From: Leuctra nigra
Lineage: Eukaryota; Arthropoda; Insecta; Plecoptera; Leuctridae
Direction: 5' to 3'
NCBI GenBank assembly: GCA_934045905.1
Contig: OW203766.1
Coordinates: forward strand, 17,230,309-17,294,308
Length of the DNA: 64,000 bases
A model generated the notes under the pieces. It did not search any database and was not told the origin of the DNA. It was given only the letters and a program-made list of their open reading frames with translations. Within the stretch, counting starts at the first letter, position 1. Each line of letters opens with the position of its first letter. Positions 1-10,880 of this stretch are shown here, piece after piece. Made by a program: the position numbers and the translations under genes.

Positions 1-216
1 TGCAACTGAATCTGATTTGCTTAACGTACCAGAGTGTTTAGATGGCTATTCTCATGTTTCAATAAAAAACTGATACTTTTCTGTTGATTGAGTTTCTCAT
101 ATTTTAATTTAATATGGATGTGTATGTTTCCTGCGCGTTGTGTACACAATTACGGTTCGAGAATTTGCACGTTCCGGTGCTCGCTCATCAACGCGTTACA
201 CTGAGCGTTTTCCTAG
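1..216 (+). mobile_element. Helitron-like element (HINE type), 3' part
   Basis: The window opens inside the right-hand part of the commonest repeat here. The last ~240 bp match the 3' end of the copy at 46,260-46,502 closely. The end has a hairpin (CGCTCA at 182-187 pairs with TGAGCG at 202-207), then TTTTC and CTAG at 213-216, followed by T. This is the layout expected for a Helitron 3' terminus: a hairpin a few bases before CTRR, inserted next to T. No coding capacity is seen. The left part lies outside the window. Confidence 0.65.
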
Positions 217-1124
217 TAACATAATTTCCAGCTGAAAACATAAGCGGCTGTAACTGATTTACGCCAGCCCCATATTGAAAGTAAATTCCAAATTACTGTG
301 TCAGTGTTCTAATGTTGTTGCTTTTAGAACTAAAACTAAAACTATAACCCTATATGAATTAATATTATTTGTATTTTTTACGAAAATTTAAAATAATCGC
401 CGATGTAATAAGGTCAGGCAAATACTCAAGTTGCTGCCAAATCGCAATATTTAATTACATAAAATAGAATCGTTTATTGAGTTCATGATTTTTTTAACCT
501 TACCCTCGCTCCTATGTTTCCTATCCATTTTATATACTCGTGTCCTTTTACAAACAAATTTACAACGAATGGCTACTTTACTTCATCCGTGATGGGACAC
601 CTAATGTTTGCCTATGATCTGAACTGAACACCTGTAAGCCCTGTGGCTAATCTCTGCTTTTTTTATGAAAAAGCTCGTCTCGTGAAATTTTTACATAATT
701 ATTTTCAGTTTGAGAACTCATCAACTAATAAATATTTTAATTGCCTAAGTTGTTTAAAAATTATTCAATTTTAAATGTTCATAAACCCCTTTATAAACGG
801 GTTTTCATTTAGGTTTTGGGATTAAAAGCACATGTGTATTTTCGGGTTAGTTAAAATTCGACAGCGCTGTAGCTAATGTATGCGAACCTCAAGAGATGTG
901 AAGCATGTCTAAAACACTTCTTATGATTGCCGTCTCAGCATAGCGCGTGTCAAAGATCACACTTAAAGGTCGGGCAATCACTCAATATCGTCTGTCAATA
1001 ACTGATACATTCTCTTCACAGATGACTTCCCAGCTCACTCGACGCGCTCACATCGAACCATGGACCATTAGCTCACTGATAGAGCGAAGCTAGCGTTACA
1101 AGACAACTGCAAGATACTCTTATA
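217..1124. other. AT-rich intergenic or intronic DNA
   Basis: No open frame longer than chance, no splice-bounded exon and no repeat shared with the rest of the window was recognised here. Confidence 0.5.
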
Positions 1125-1492
1125 TAGGGCTAGGATGTTTAGGACATAACATTTTTTCGTTTTTTGTTCAGACACGTCTAAAAATGATATATACATATGT
1201 TTCATGGGATCCTAATTTCAAAAATATGAGTTTCATTTTTCCTGAAAATGCCTTTTTGAAAATAATATGAAATGTTTGTTGCAAGTTACAACAATTTTAT
1301 GAATTTTGGTCTAGACCACAATTAAACCACAAATAAACCGATAAACCGAATAATATGTTGACGAATATTACATAGGTACCATAAAATTTTATTGGTCCTT
1401 TTTCGAGATTGTGTGGTCCTTTTTTAATAGTTTTAAGGTACAATTTGCCTGCATTTTTGGACATTTCATAGGTCCTAAACATCCTAGCCCTA
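1125..1492. mobile_element. Short foldback element (MITE-like), 368 bp
   Basis: The left end TAGGGCTAGGATGTTTAGGA (from 1,125) is repeated in inverted orientation at 1,471-1,492, giving near-perfect ~21-bp terminal inverted repeats. The interior is AT-rich and has no meaningful ORF. The flanks (TATA on the left, CTTC on the right) give no clear target-site duplication, so the superfamily is not assigned. The short open frames on both strands near 1,300-1,650 overlap the inverted repeat and are not credible genes. Confidence 0.55.
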
Positions 1493-3394
1493 CTTCTAAA
1501 GGAACGAAAGTGTGTCCATTTGAAACTAATAGTCGATTTGTTTTTTGTTCTTTCGTATTATCCAATTTTTTTCACAAAAGATTCTTTATTATCATGTTCG
1601 TTTACTTATTGATTTCAATCAAGGTCGGTCTCTTGGTTTTACCGGAATAATGATTTAAAGTTTTTTCTCTGCTTTACCGATGGATAAATTGAGAGAAACG
1701 CCGTTTTCAATGTCGGTCATATATTTAGAAAGCTCGCTCAGAGAAATCCTATAAAATTACATAATAGTATTTTTTATTACATTGTGAAACTAAGTTTTTG
1801 ATATAGCCTTAAAAGTGTTCATTTGTTAAAAGTAGTTATTTTGGTTCATAAAAGCAGTGCGACAATTGGAAGAAAAAGAGTTCAAAACATCGTTCGCTGA
1901 CTACAGGTTTCAAGTACTTATCCGAGCTTATACGCTTGAAATAAACTAATTATAAGTTAAAATAAAAATTACTTACTCTTTTCAGAATAAATTCATAATT
2001 CTCTTCAGCTTTTAAGCATTGCATATATTAAAGGAAAGGAATAAATAAAATTACTTATTCTTTTTTAGATACTTCAGTAAGTAATGATCAAAGTGTCAAC
2101 ACTTTGGGCAAGTAGAAACTTCATTCCTTGCTTTTAACCGTGAATTGCCATCGCATTTTGACGGATCGAGAATTTCAACATCCAACTCCACTCTAAAAAC
2201 TGTCAGATTTACGAATATGTCAACGGATGGAACCAAGATTTTCTTATTCCTCCATCAAAATAAAAAAGACTCTGATTTGATTCGATTTTCCTCCAACGTC
2301 CTTTCCCCCCTACACCTCTTTCTGCTCTCATGAATTCTTCGCCTAAATATGTCTAAAGTGGCAGGCTAAGTGGTGTATTATGCAACAATGCCGAGAGTTA
2401 TACAATGTATAATAATAGTAATAGATTATCGAGCTGTACGAAGGCGTGTTGCTTTCACCGCTTTTGGAAATCAAATCCCCTCGCTAAAGCATTTAAAATA
2501 GGATTCGTAAAGCGAAAAGAGCGATATGAAATTGCGGACTGGCGACACGCAGTTTTAGCACATTCGGAAATTGCGTTATAACAGTCAAGTATAAACAGGT
2601 CACATTGAAACTTGACTTTTTAACTCAATAAATGTTTGGCCATTTCGGAATACGCTTACAATATCGAGTAAATTGGAGGTGAAGTTTGATGATTGGAGAT
2701 TAAATTAAACACACAAACAAACTGCGTTTCTGATTATTGCGAGTTTAGATATGATATTATAGTGACACCACTGAATATAGTAAAATTGTTACATAGCCAA
2801 TTGGTATGTGATGTTAATACATTTTGGCATAAAGTTCAAATGGAGAAAAAAAATGTTATAAGCACTTATGAATGTAGTATAATAGCCTATGTACGATTAT
2901 ATCTTTTTAATTATATGTTCAATTTAGAGCTACCTACAACTGAAATATTGAAAATTGGGCAGTGTGGTCAACAATTCACAGATCTTATGTGAAATCGATT
3001 ACCTACAAATTACCTTCAACGTTTGTCTCCATTACATTCCACGTTGATTTTTAGTTTAAATAAACCGAAATAACTGTTTTCTGAACCTGAAAGTCAAGCA
3101 AAAGAGGAAATGCATCATCTCGAGCTTAACTTTAACTTTATAGGTTAAATAAGATAAGAACAGTCACGATTTTAACATAAACTTTCTTACCCTTGTTTAT
3201 GTGCATCTAGCTTATTGTCAACTTCGTATCTACAGTGCACTCAAACTAAATGAGTTGTATACCAGGGACATTTGTTTAACTTAATATTCTTTAGGAATCC
3301 GGTACTGAACCGTAACTGCCTAATGATACAGTTCAATTCAATATCAATTTTTCAATATTGTTTTCATATTTTTTGAACCATTAATTTAGAAGTT
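1493..3394. other. AT-rich DNA without recognised features
   Basis: Only short unsupported open frames occur (62 and 99 codons at 2,145 and 2,693), with low-complexity AT-rich codon use and no recognisable domain. I see nothing else. Confidence 0.5.
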
Positions 3395-3632
3395 TTTGAC
3401 AATTTTCAGACAAATATGTCAAAGAATGTCAAGAGTTCCTGACATTTTACGAATATTTTGTGCTTGTTTTGAAATATTTGTCATATTCATTCAAAGAAAT
3501 CTCTAAGAAATCACTTGTCCTTTGACGCATTTGATCTTCCTTGCCATTTCCAACGTCTAATATAGAGCAGCAACTTTCACACGAATTCCGATCCTCGCTT
3601 ATCAAGACGTTACACAGAGAGTTTTCCTATAG
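3395..3632 (+). mobile_element. Helitron-like element fragment (3' part)
   Basis: This contains the element's GACAATTTTCAGAC segment, the 'GAGCAGCAACTTTCACACGAAT' type segment, and a mutated terminus that ends TTTTCCTATAG instead of TTTTCCTAGT. The 5' half is missing or too diverged to see. It is homologous to 41,280-41,485 and 47,850-48,290. Confidence 0.55.
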
Positions 3633-4345
3633 ATACTTAGTCCATAATTTCATACAATTATACATTTAATGTTCTCCTTAGTCTTGCTTCGACTCTAGGC
3701 TCTGCAACCGCCTCATTTAATGTTCTCCTTAGTCTTGCTTCGACTATAGGTGCTCTGACCGCTTTTCCGATAGCGCCTTCACCGAGCTTATAACTCAATA
3801 TCAAAACACTTCCCCTCCGTTTCACGCAACGCAAATTCAGGCATGGTTGCCATATTTCTGGTTCTACACGAATATCTAACAATTTCCATCAACATGCACT
3901 CATTTCTCACACTAGAATTAACGAGAAAGCTGCTAATATTTAGCGGGGATTGGTCAGTATTTATCGAAGTATAACTAATTTGTTTCTGGTAATTAAGTCT
4001 TAAACTGTGGAATCACTCAATCAATCGAGGGATTAATCAATCGTGATGAATAGTGTTTTGTCATATTGCATGGATCATTGTGAAGCCCGAAGCTCGGCAA
4101 TATTAACGTTTTAAATCGTTCGCCCATGCACGTCATAACCATCCGTGCTATTTTACATTGAAAATCATTCGAGCAGAAAATAAATGATTTTATAAATAAA
4201 ACGTTATTTGATGAAAAAACTCTGGAATTCTCAGTACTGATTCTATTCTAATTAAAAACTATTTAACGGTTTAATAATGTAGATTGCATCAAGCAACTAA
4301 TATGGTAAATATTAGTTGTGTTTGAGATACTTGTGAGCTACAAAT

Positions 4346-5389
4346 TGTAACGGTTTGAATTCGGCGCTGGCGCCAACGTCAAGTCGTTACCATTAGCCGG
4401 CATTTGTACCCATATTTGGAGGGTCGCCTAGAGCAGAAAAGATGTCATGCGCAATGGTCAATGATAGTCGAGTTCGCGGATCGGCGACCTGAGCTCATTC
4501 TCTTTCTCTGGCTGACCGTCGTCGACTTCACATCGCCGCGTGAGTAGTGTTTAAATGTAGATTGTAACCACGCTAAGTTGTAGCGGATATAACGTAGTGC
4601 GACTGGTCGTCCAGCCCCTACTTGCAGGTTCAATCTTGAGCTTTGTTAACAGAATCATTATTGTGCCCCTGTGGCCTACTTGAAATAGAGTAGTTAATGT
4701 ATTTTGTCGTTGCGTAGTTTTTGTATTGCAATCAAGTGTGGCCACACTTGGATTGTCTCCGCGGAGAGTCAGGCAGTCAGGGAAAGGGCATCTTTTCGAT
4801 CATTCAAACCTATCTAAATTCAACATTGTATTAAGTAAGTCCAGTAATCTTAGAACGTCGTCTGTACGAATTCTATTTATGTAAATGTCCGAAGTAGTTC
4901 GGCGAGCATCATATCAAGAAGTGTAAGTAACGAGTTGTTTTAATTACTAGTAAAAGTCCGAATCAGTTCGGCAAGCAACATTGCACTGTCGTTATATTTA
5001 TCATTGTATTGTATCAGTCTTATTTGCTATTCATTCAATTGCATGTGTTGTGTTGCCTCCAGGCACACAGCTGATGAGGTTACGACCTGTGTTGTACACA
5101 GAGTCCATTTACGCGAGGAGGTCAAACCCCCGGTAATCTGTTATCTCATTCTGATATTTGACTGTTCATTTATTCCTCACTTTATGTAATAAAACCATAA
5201 TTAATGTCAACTGGACATCACAGCCTTATGTCTTGATAGTCTAGCACCTAGTTCTGATCCTATTGCTCTCGCTCATGTCGTGTCTCTCTCTTTGTCAACT
5301 ACCACGAGATCACCCGCCCACACCCATCTCCAGCTGTTGCTAGCCCGGCACTGGTTATTTCTGCCCGAGGCGACGACGCCGGCGTGGCA
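4346..5389 (+). mobile_element. Solo LTR of a gypsy-like retrotransposon, with AAAT target duplication
   Basis: The element starts TGTAACGG and ends GTGGCA, the TG...CA ends of an LTR. It is flanked on both sides by AAAT (4,342-4,345 and 5,390-5,393), a 4-bp target-site duplication as made by gypsy-type integrases. It is moderately GC-rich against AT-rich flanks. It contains an AATAAA signal at 5,188-5,193 and an internal ~69-bp direct duplication (GTCCGAA...GTTCGGC near 4,887 and 4,956). No gag or pol frame and no second LTR is found within the window on either side, so it looks like a solo LTR left by recombination. The short frames inside it (62-64 codons) are shadows. The orientation is taken from TG start to CA end and the AATAAA position. 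The + orientation is therefore an inference. Confidence 0.6.
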
Positions 5390-5540
5390 AAATATTTAAA
5401 ATATTTTACATTTATAATCTAAAATTGAAGTATGTTACAAAAAGCATCGTCCTATCTGGAATCAGGATAGGACTTTTCATATATCTAAGAGCAAACACGC
5501 TTATTTTAAGATTGGGTTTTAGAGATGTTATACACATATT

Positions 5541-6030
5541 ACTAGGAAAACGAATGTTTAACGCGTAATAAAGCCAGCCTTCGTATTGCAAGCTAATTAA
5601 TATTCGTATGAAAGTTGCTGCTCTATGTTAGACCTAGTAAGACAATGTAATCAAATGCGTCAAATGAGCAGTGATTTCTAAAGACATTTCTTTGTAGGAA
5701 TTTGACTAATATTTCAAAAAACATGCCTGAAATGATCGTAAAATATCAATATCGTTTAAAGTTCTAGACAGATCTGTCTGAAAATTGTCGAACACTACTA
5801 AAACATTGGCCCCAATTACTATGAAAAATGTAATGTTGATCGGTCAAACGGTTCCATTTTAATTTTTAAGTTAATCAAAGATTCTGTTTAAATGTAAGTT
5901 TTCAACCCCTCTAGTTGGTTTTAAACTTTCAGCTTGATTGGAGGAATGTACGACCAGTATCGCGGCAGGAACAGACAAACAAACAAAAAAGACGTCCTTG
6001 TTAAAAGAGTCAAAGGAGTCGCTCTCATCT
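5541..6030 (-). mobile_element. Helitron-like element, reverse orientation
   Basis: Read on the minus strand, it runs from the 5' segment (GAGCGACTCCTTTGACTC near 6,025) through an AACAAACAAACAAA-type tract and the GACCGATCAACATTACATTT module to a terminus at 5,541 (TACTAGGAAAACG on +). The 'AGAGCAGCAACTTTCATACG' segment common to other copies is present. The 88-codon frame at 5,934 lies in its 5' end and is not a gene. Confidence 0.6.
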
Positions 6031-7928
6031 CTCCATCAATGAAATACATCGTCACTTTTGTAACATTATTCTTTTCCTCCATTAACATCCACTTGCCTCA
6101 ATTCCATTCATTTCCGAGAAAACTTATTTTTACAAATGAAATCTCACATTTCGATAGTTTTCCGATACGCAACAATATTGGAACTGTCGGAATCCAATAG
6201 TTATCTAAACGGGATCCCGAATATCGCTTCCGTGTGACCCAGATCGCTTCCGCGAGGACTCGAAGTGGCGACCAAACCGAATGGCGTGCCACGGGGCAGG
6301 GATTACAGACCCAAACATTGACTTTTTCGAAAAGCGGGTTTGGCTTTTTGCACGTGTTATCTTTGGGTAGATGAGCTGAGTGAAATTAGAAAATGGCGAG
6401 GGGGGTGGGGGTTATCTCGTGCAATTAAATTCTTAACGGATGAGCAGAGCTTGCAAAACTAAAACATCTGGTTGACAAAAACATCAGATAACTTTTTAGC
6501 AGTTCAATTTTTTCTGAAGGGAGAAAAACATAAAATAAATTAACTTCCAAAGCGTGAAATTCAACTTTTAATTTTTAATCTCATCGTGGTATAGGGGTGA
6601 AATAATTTAATAATTAAAAAACGTGAACTGAGTTTAACAATTACTCTGTGTAAGTAAAGAAATTACTCAGTTGGAACGCTCAGCTGAGTTTTATTCAAGT
6701 GTGAAACACTGAGGAGATTCAGTTGGATATGAATTTTAAACTTGTATTTTAAACCGAGAATTTCCTATAATTTTCGAACGTTTAATTTATATCTCTAAAT
6801 CAACATTCAGACCGCAAATTAGCTCCTTTGACATCGGGTCAATAAGCCAGCTAACTACGGGTTCATTAGATGAAAATCTAACGACTGTAAATACTAATTA
6901 TTATTTTAATAATTCATACCGATTTTAAGCTTATAATAATTAATCGTTATACTTTTAATTTTACATGATGGTTTATTACTAGATATTATAAGCATGTTCA
7001 AGCCATACAGAAAAACAATAAAAATACAAGCAGAAAATACTCAGAAATAAACCGCAATGTTTTATAAACCACAATTTATAAAAAATATGAAGTAAAAAGT
7101 CTACATCAAAAGTATCAAAGAAGCCAAAAAAGCTCTTTCTGAAGAAAGTCAACAAAAAATATGTTCAAAGATAGTTCAATATCTTGTCAGTGATGTACGA
7201 CAGTTGCCGTGGAAGCGCCACGTCTGTGATGCAGCCCGCAGTACATTAGTGTGTTGCTGGCTGCATTCAGGGGCTGTCACGGCTCCTCCATCACCATATG
7301 TAGCCATTGCACGTCAATATCATTGAATGTAATGACATAGATTAGATATTACCAGAGTGTACATGGAAGGTACATACTAGTTCAATTTACTTAACGGAGC
7401 CATTGATAGTTGGTCTGTCCACACAATCAAGAAGTAATAACAATAGTTTACGCACGAGGGAGATTCAACAGACCACAATCACGGAGAACCAACAGTAGTT
7501 ATTTGCTCACTGTTAGTCAAATACGCAAACAAGATTAATCTCCGTACAACAAGATCGACTGAACACTTGACGGGCTCTTTTAGTAGTTGGGTATGTTCGT
7601 ATTTTCAGAGATTTTTTTTATTGAGAGAGTGCAGCTCATGATTTGTCAAAGACAGGTCTGTGGAGCAAAAAATTCATAATGAAGATATTTTAACGAATAA
7701 ATAATCTTTAAAATAAATGACATAGGCCCACCTCTAGGCTAGCAAAACAAAAAGAAACATCAATTATAATAAGTAGCTGTAAATATTTCCTCTACTTGCG
7801 TTGAAAATCAACTTCTTGATCTTCTTGCCATGGTTATAACAAGTCGTGTGTTTGTTATTCCTGACAGGCGCGCTGTTGTTCTAGTGACCGCTCAAGACAG
7901 CAGGGCAGAGTTCAGTGGTCGGGGGAAT
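6031..7928. other. AT-rich DNA without recognised features
   Basis: There are two locally GC-richer patches (6,200-6,300 and 7,200-7,290) without splice-bounded open frames. Nothing else was recognised. Confidence 0.45.
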
Positions 7929-8120
7929 GGGGGGGGGGATGTTTACATGCCGGCAGCGTTGGCGATATCGCAACGTCGCTTTTAGCTAGGTTTAATGGCG
8001 ACCTGTGACATCTTGCAACGTCGCTTTTAGCTAGGTTTAATGGCGACCTGTGACAACTTGCAACGTCGCTTTTAGCTAGGTTTAATGGCGACCTGTGACA
8101 TATAGCAACGTTGCTTTCAT
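7929..8120. repeat. 45-bp tandem repeat, 3 copies, next to a G10 tract
   Basis: A G10 run at 7,929-7,938 precedes an array whose unit recurs exactly every 45 bp. The string CAACGTCGCTTTTAGCTAGG starts at 7,971, 8,016 and 8,061, and a partial fourth unit starts at 8,106. The copies differ by a few bases only. Because 45 is a multiple of three, the minus strand reads as a repeated peptide (CHRSPLNLAKSDVA), but there is no gene context for it. Confidence 0.85.
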
Positions 8121-8969
8121 TTTCTGCCACTGGTTTATGCAAATGAATGTGAACATTGCAGGGAAATATAAAAAAAAATCACTTCTTGTTTTATTATCGA
8201 TAATAACAAATCTATGTAAACGTTTTTGTATAAATGAATATATATCTAATTGAAAATGCCTACAGGTAAAATGTGCGGAGACCGAGACACACAAATTTGC
8301 TATTTATGATTCAATACGTCATACATATAAATTTATTAAATGTTAAATGTATACAATATGCATATTTTATAATATACCTGTGGCAAAGTTGAAAGCACCA
8401 CGGCATAAAACAGTAAATAAATATATTTAAAATAATAAAATATTTAAAATCACATGAGCCTAAAGGCTGCACAAATCACTAGCCTTAAATACATTTGGAT
8501 AACTGTCAGAATCATTTAGATCTAAAAGATTTCAGAAAACCATCCTTAGTTAATCTCAATCAAATGTACAAAATGCATGCCTCAATGATTGGAGCAGACA
8601 ACCAAATGTCAGCTTCCGGTTAAAAAGTTGAAAGCTCCGGCTGCAACAGACATGAACAGACGGCAGGATCTAAGAAAGTTTGTCCAAGTCTCTCATCCAG
8701 CTCCTGAACACGATGTCTTTCATCTCATCAGATCCCAACGGATATTAACTCGCGTGGCATCAACACTGAACACACTCCATTCACACAGCCAGCACTCTGC
8801 TAATTCACCGACAAGCGAAATCAATTAGCGAGTTGACATGACGACATGATCCGCCCACTTCGTGCGACCAACTGATTCATGGCGGTCGCACCACGACACC
8901 AAGTACTACTTGGCAGGATTCGAATTCAAATTCATTGCTGTCAGTGGACTTAGACGCACGGAAGTGGGG

Positions 8970-9150
8970 AATTGTGTAACGCGTTGGGGAGCGAGCCTTC
9001 ATACTGCAGACGATTTGATAAGTATGTGTTTGTAAGTCTCTGCTCTACAGGCCTTGGAGCGGAAGCACCTGTATAGCCTCAATAACAGAAAAAAACAGAG
9101 GTCCGTGCCAAAAGAGTTCAAATTAATCGCTCACTTCGCTCGTTCAAAGA
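8970..9150 (-). mobile_element. Short, internally deleted Helitron-like element
   Basis: On the minus strand, the 5' end (GAACGAGCGAAGTGAGCG, then CTCTTTTGGCACGGACCTC) is at 9,080-9,150. The 3' segment (GGCTCGCTCC...AACGCGTTACAC) is at 8,973-9,000. Only ~180 bp lie between the two ends, so the internal modules are deleted. It ends about 330 bp upstream of the RSPH3 start codon. Confidence 0.5.
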
Positions 9151-9436
9151 GGCGTTCAGAAAAATAAGGGTTTGCGTTGTGTTTTTTTTTCTCTATAAAC
9201 CATTCACAAGTCCAGAAACTGATTGCGGCAGACTTAAGTTTGACAAGCAATATAAAGAAAAAGCAAGTGGAGGTTGAAATTAGAGAGTCGGACAATCCTT
9301 TGGAACAGGCATGCTGAGTTTTGTCTTCCATTCAGTTTAACGGGTATTACAAAGACCTTGGTTTAATACACTTGGTCCAGTGGGCAGTGAGAACATAATA
9401 ATCTTCCGTCAAGAAGGCACTGGTTTTATAGAAAAC

Positions 9437-9479
9437 ATGTATGAGTAAGAAACATCTCAAAGTAATATTCCACAGTTAA
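9437..9479 (+). promoter_or_regulatory. Two overlapping uORFs, or an intron end, just before the RSPH3 start
   Basis: If the transcript includes this stretch, it has ATG TAT GAG TAA at 9,437-9,448 and a second 12-codon uORF from 9,441 that stops at 9,477-9,479, one base before the main ATG at 9,481. Alternatively, the TATTCCACAG at 9,466-9,475 could be a 3' splice site ending a 5'-UTR intron, which would remove both uORFs from the mRNA. The sequence alone does not decide between these. Confidence 0.4.
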
Positions 9480-9480
9480 A

Positions 9481-10782
9481 ATGACGTCTCTCGTGAACAC
9501 TCGAGACTCGTTCGTCTTGGCAATGTCAAAGACCCTGATGAGCCACCCAGTGCCGGTGCCGCCTGGACGACATCCTCCGGCGACGTCCTACACGTGTTCC
9601 GACTACCGTCGCCGCCTCATGGCGCACGACCGTCGCGTCGCTCGCGGCGCCGTCGTCGACAGGTTCGGGGGCTGCGACCACGCCATGTCGGAGGCGGCGA
9701 TGACGCGCATCATCCGCGCGCAGAACATCGCGCGACGCAAGAAGTTCATCGCCGACGTCAAGAGCTACGAATACCGCATCCGCAACCCGACCGTGCCGAA
9801 GAAGAAGCCGCCGATACCCGACGCAGAGTGTCATCTGGAGGAGATTCAGAAACCAGACGAAAAGCCAGGACTTCTATCCACGATGTACTTGTACGTCCCC
9901 GAAGAACAGGAGTTCGTGCCGAGGACAACGTTCGAGGTGGCAGAGACGCAGATGAACTGTTATAGAGTGTTTGACTTTGACATGGAGGTACAACCCTACA
10001 TAGAGTCGATGGTCGGTTGGGTCGCGAGGCAAGCGATGTTCGAGGTGATCGGCGAGGACGAACTGGATGCGGAGTTACTCCGCAGGAAGTACTTCCTCGA
10101 CTACAAAGCCTCGGTATCGGCGGAGATCCTGCGACTTCGCGAACGGGAGCAGCGCTACAAGACAGAACGGATGCAACAGCGGCTACAGCTCAAACAAGCA
10201 TGCGCGTTACAGAAGGAGATGGAGGCGGCGGTGGAGGCGGTGGTCAACGTCAAGGGCGACATCGGGTACAACCTGCCGCACATCCTCGACGGCTTCCGCG
10301 CCGCCGGTTACCTCCTGGACAACGTCAGACACGGCGTCGAGCGCTGTTTCATGCCGACCCTCTGCTCGAGCGTCGCCTACACGACGTCTCAACGAAAGAT
10401 CGGTCACGACGTCCTGACGGAGATCATCGAGGAGATCAACGCAATGCGGGCGATCTGGTACCGAATCATCGGCGAAGTGGAGGAAGCCGAGAAGACGAAG
10501 AAGATATATGCGGGAAGCAACGACGAGGTTCAGGACAATCAGTCCAACATCGTCGAGCTGGTCAGGCGGGGCACTCTCGTGTACAGTCGGGGACACTCGA
10601 TAGACGCGTCACAGCTCGGCGTCGAGCATCTGGAGGAGGAGCGATTGAGTTTGGGTCACCAAGCTGAAAAGTCCAAGCTTGTCATGGACATCTCCTGGAA
10701 ACAGGTGATCGAGAAGAAAAAGATTTGGGAGAAGACGTCCAGGACAGGCGGTTCGAAGAGCAGTTTGACCGGAGATTTTTGA
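9481..10782 (+). CDS. RSPH3: Radial spoke head protein 3 (RSPH3), single-exon gene
   Basis: The 433-residue protein is an RSPH3 homologue. RSPH3 is the stalk protein that dimerises to anchor radial spokes to doublet microtubules in motile 9+2 axonemes, and it acts as an A-kinase anchoring protein. Visible hallmarks are the N-terminal motif MAHDRRVARG (residues 47-56), a basic stretch RRKKFIADVKSYEYRIRNP (85-103), and the core signature FDFDMEV (164-170). Next comes the helical Radial_spoke_3 region to about residue 320, including a charged coiled-coil-like segment (195-250), GFRAAGYL (271-278) and VLTEIIEEI (311-319). The last ~100 residues are not recognisably conserved. The protein is somewhat shorter than the family members I know, and the linker before FDFDMEV is compact. 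The ATG has an A-rich context (TTAAAATGA). The whole CDS lacks introns and is GC- and CpG-rich against AT-rich flanks. In an insect the expected site of use is the sperm flagellum or chordotonal cilia (inference). Confidence 0.9.
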   Translation: MTSLVNTRDSFVLAMSKTLMSHPVPVPPGRHPPATSYTCSDYRRRLMAHDRRVARGAVVDRFGGCDHAMSEAAMTRIIRAQNIARRKKFIADVKSYEYRIRNPTVPKKKPPIPDAECHLEEIQKPDEKPGLLSTMYLYVPEEQEFVPRTTFEVAETQMNCYRVFDFDMEVQPYIESMVGWVARQAMFEVIGEDELDAELLRRKYFLDYKASVSAEILRLREREQRYKTERMQQRLQLKQACALQKEMEAAVEAVVNVKGDIGYNLPHILDGFRAAGYLLDNVRHGVERCFMPTLCSSVAYTTSQRKIGHDVLTEIIEEINAMRAIWYRIIGEVEEAEKTKKIYAGSNDEVQDNQSNIVELVRRGTLVYSRGHSIDASQLGVEHLEEERLSLGHQAEKSKLVMDISWKQVIEKKKIWEKTSRTGGSKSSLTGDF

Positions 10783-10865
10783 CAAACATTTTGAGTAGAC
10801 GGTAAATTAATTGTGTTTGTTGCAGAATATAAAATATATATATGAAATAACCGAGCATATTATCG

Positions 10866-10871
10866 AATAAA
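10866..10871 (+). terminator. Poly(A) signal AATAAA of RSPH3
   Basis: AATAAA lies 84 bp after the stop codon and is followed by more A/T-rich sequence. A MITE (family D) begins about 10 bp downstream, so the cleavage site probably falls in or at the edge of that element. Confidence 0.6.
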
Positions 10872-10880
10872 TAATCATTT

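Noticed and set aside
9526..10667. Four further open frames (102-216 codons, both strands) within 9.5-10.7 kb
   Set aside because: They are shadows of the GC-rich RSPH3 reading frame and have no conserved motifs.
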